NCBI RefSeq assembly: GCF_001675045.1
Contig: NZ_LYPA01000064.1
Location: forward strand, 310,001 to 374,000
Direction of reading: 5' to 3'
Length of the DNA stretch: 64,000 nt
Origin: Paenibacillus oryzae
GTDB lineage: Bacteria > Bacillota > Bacilli > Paenibacillales > Paenibacillaceae
Below the pieces are notes generated by a model. That model was given only the letters and a program-made list of their open reading frames with translations, had not been told where the DNA came from and ran no database searches. Positions 63,515 to 64,000 of the stretch are shown piece after piece. A program made the position numbers and the translations under genes. Position 1 is the stretch's first letter. Each line of letters begins with the position of its first letter.

Positions 63515-63730
63515 ATGGACTTTCAGCTTGATTTGATCGATACCAAGATTGAATGCTTCGAGGCCTACAGCATCAAAGAGCTGGAGAAACAAATACAAGC
63601 CGCCATCGAAATCAACAAGGCGTTATTGCTGGATGCTTATGCCGTTCAACACAACACCGTCTTTCATCCCGGCAAGGAAAAAATGATGTATACGGCCGTT
63701 GTTCATTTCAAATTAAGCAGGGCTGTATGA
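63515..63730 (+). CDS. Small protein resembling DUF2536
   Basis: A 71-residue protein (DFQLDLIDTKIECFEAYSIK, then LEKQIQAAIEINKALLLDAYAVQHN and YTAVVHFKL). The alternation of a short beta strand, a helix and a closing beta strand, and the residues themselves, recall the DUF2536 family of bacilli; I hold this with moderate confidence. GAGGAG lies 11-12 bases before the ATG. No function is known. Its stop overlaps the flank of the repeat at 63722. Confidence 0.6.
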   Translation: MDFQLDLIDTKIECFEAYSIKELEKQIQAAIEINKALLLDAYAVQHNTVFHPGKEKMMYTAVVHFKLSRAV

Positions 63731-63815
63731 AAAGTCAAGGGCAACGAATAAATATTCAGCAAAATCGGTCCCTCCCGGAAAAGGGTGTCTTGGAAGCTCA
63801 AACCTATTTGTCCGC
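63722..63815. repeat. Truncated second copy of the 41211-41324 element
   Basis: From AATATTCAGCAAAATCGGTCCC to CCTATTTGTCCGC it matches 41213-41277 at most positions. It ends abruptly where the next gene's stop codon begins, lacking the right-hand inverted half. The preceding GGGCTGTATGAAAAGTC matches the flank at 41181. Confidence 0.7.
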
Positions 63816-63816
63816 T

Positions 63817-64000
63817 TTAATTTGATCCTGCCGCCTGGATGGCTTTCTCCATTTTGAGATGCGTTTCCTTGACGATATCGGCAATTTGCTCTCTGGTAGG
63901 GTTTTCGACATGAATCCCTGCAAGCACCGTAACCGTAACGCCTAGCCGGGAGGCGGCCATCGCCGCCAGCTCCTGCGCCAGCTCGCCTTCACGATGGCCG
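63817..64000 (-). CDS. Prenylated-flavin chaperone LpdD-like protein, 5' part outside the window
   Basis: The last about 60 codons are present, ending at TAA 63817. They read GHREGELAQELAAMAASRL, then GVTVTVLAGIHVENPTREQIADIVKETHLKMEKAIQ. The H-[RK]-E-G start, the V-T-V-x-A-G-I-H-V core and the closing helix recall the LpdD-like domain associated with UbiD-type decarboxylases. This is recognition by pattern from a fragment; a plain hypothetical protein is the alternative. Its stop abuts the truncated repeat. Confidence 0.5.
   Translation of the reverse strand, partial: GHREGELAQELAAMAASRLGVTVTVLAGIHVENPTREQIADIVKETHLKMEKAIQAAGSN

Noticed and set aside
63817..64000. Reading the last fragment as a proteasome-chaperone-like or stress protein
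   Set aside because: Only about 60 residues are visible; the LpdD-like pattern fits better and is reported with low confidence.

Overview
The window looks like a chromosomal segment of an endospore-forming Gram-positive bacterium, most probably Paenibacillus or a close relative. It carries the sporulation sigma factors SigE and SigG with the pro-SigE protease SpoIIGA, SpoVD, SpoVE, a bacillithiol gene, a T-box-controlled ileS and meso-diaminopimelate-type cell-wall genes. Gene order follows the Bacillus subtilis block ylbO-panE-bshC-mraZ-dcw-spoIIG-ylm-divIVA-ileS-lspA-rluD. Base composition is moderate, and GTG and TTG starts behind strong GGAGG sites are frequent. The genus is inferred from content and repeats, not from a search.

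Layout. 1-2528: rluD (cut by the window edge), lspA, a TraR/DksA-type gene on the opposite strand and a DUF5665 gene. 2616-6154: ileS, its T-box leader and promoter. 6269-10687: divIVA and the ylmH-ylmG-sepF-ylmE-pgeF-ylmC string. 10907-13605: sigG, sigE, spoIIGA. 13818-32545: the division and cell-wall cluster, read right to left as mraZ, rsmH, ftsL, pbpB, spoVD, murE, murF, mraY, murD, spoVE, murA, divIB, ftsA, ftsZ. murG and murB are not where B. subtilis has them; the spoVE-murA gap holds what looks like a decayed murB 3' end. 32708-38027: ahcY, bshC, a DUF3397 gene, panE and a GerR/RsfA-type regulator. 38309-48347: DUF2626, a secreted coiled-coil protein, a membrane-anchored solute-binding-like protein and the YlaK-YlaJ-LCP-YlaH-TypA group, then a small membrane protein and a TerC protein. 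48499-54880: a second TerC, thiI with its cysteine desulfurase, a lytic transglycosylase, and a LysR/ilvE divergent pair. 55041-61114: a DUF2339 protein with a repeat-rich tail, a YwaF-like protein, a response regulator/histidine kinase pair and a DUF1836 gene. 61366-64000: a CNNM/CBS transporter-like protein, a MITE-like element, tRNA-Thr, two small genes and a cut LpdD-like gene.

The core genes work together: MurA to MurF, MraY, PbpB and SpoVD build peptidoglycan; FtsZ, FtsA, SepF, DivIVA, DivIB and FtsL place and drive the septum; SpoIIGA, SigE and SigG convert the asymmetric septum into compartment-specific transcription. Regulation visible in the DNA includes a T-box (Ile specifier), four MraZ-type boxes, a SigH-like promoter before ftsAZ, and a LysR-type dyad before ilvE.

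The least explained material is in the intergenic DNA: three families of structured repeats (a tandem 135-bp pair beside mraY, a 114-bp palindromic element with a truncated second copy, and a 232-bp element with perfect 20-bp terminal inverted repeats), the murB relic, and a possible 55-codon gene with its own promoter and terminator. I saw no CRISPR array, prophage, transposase or defence system.
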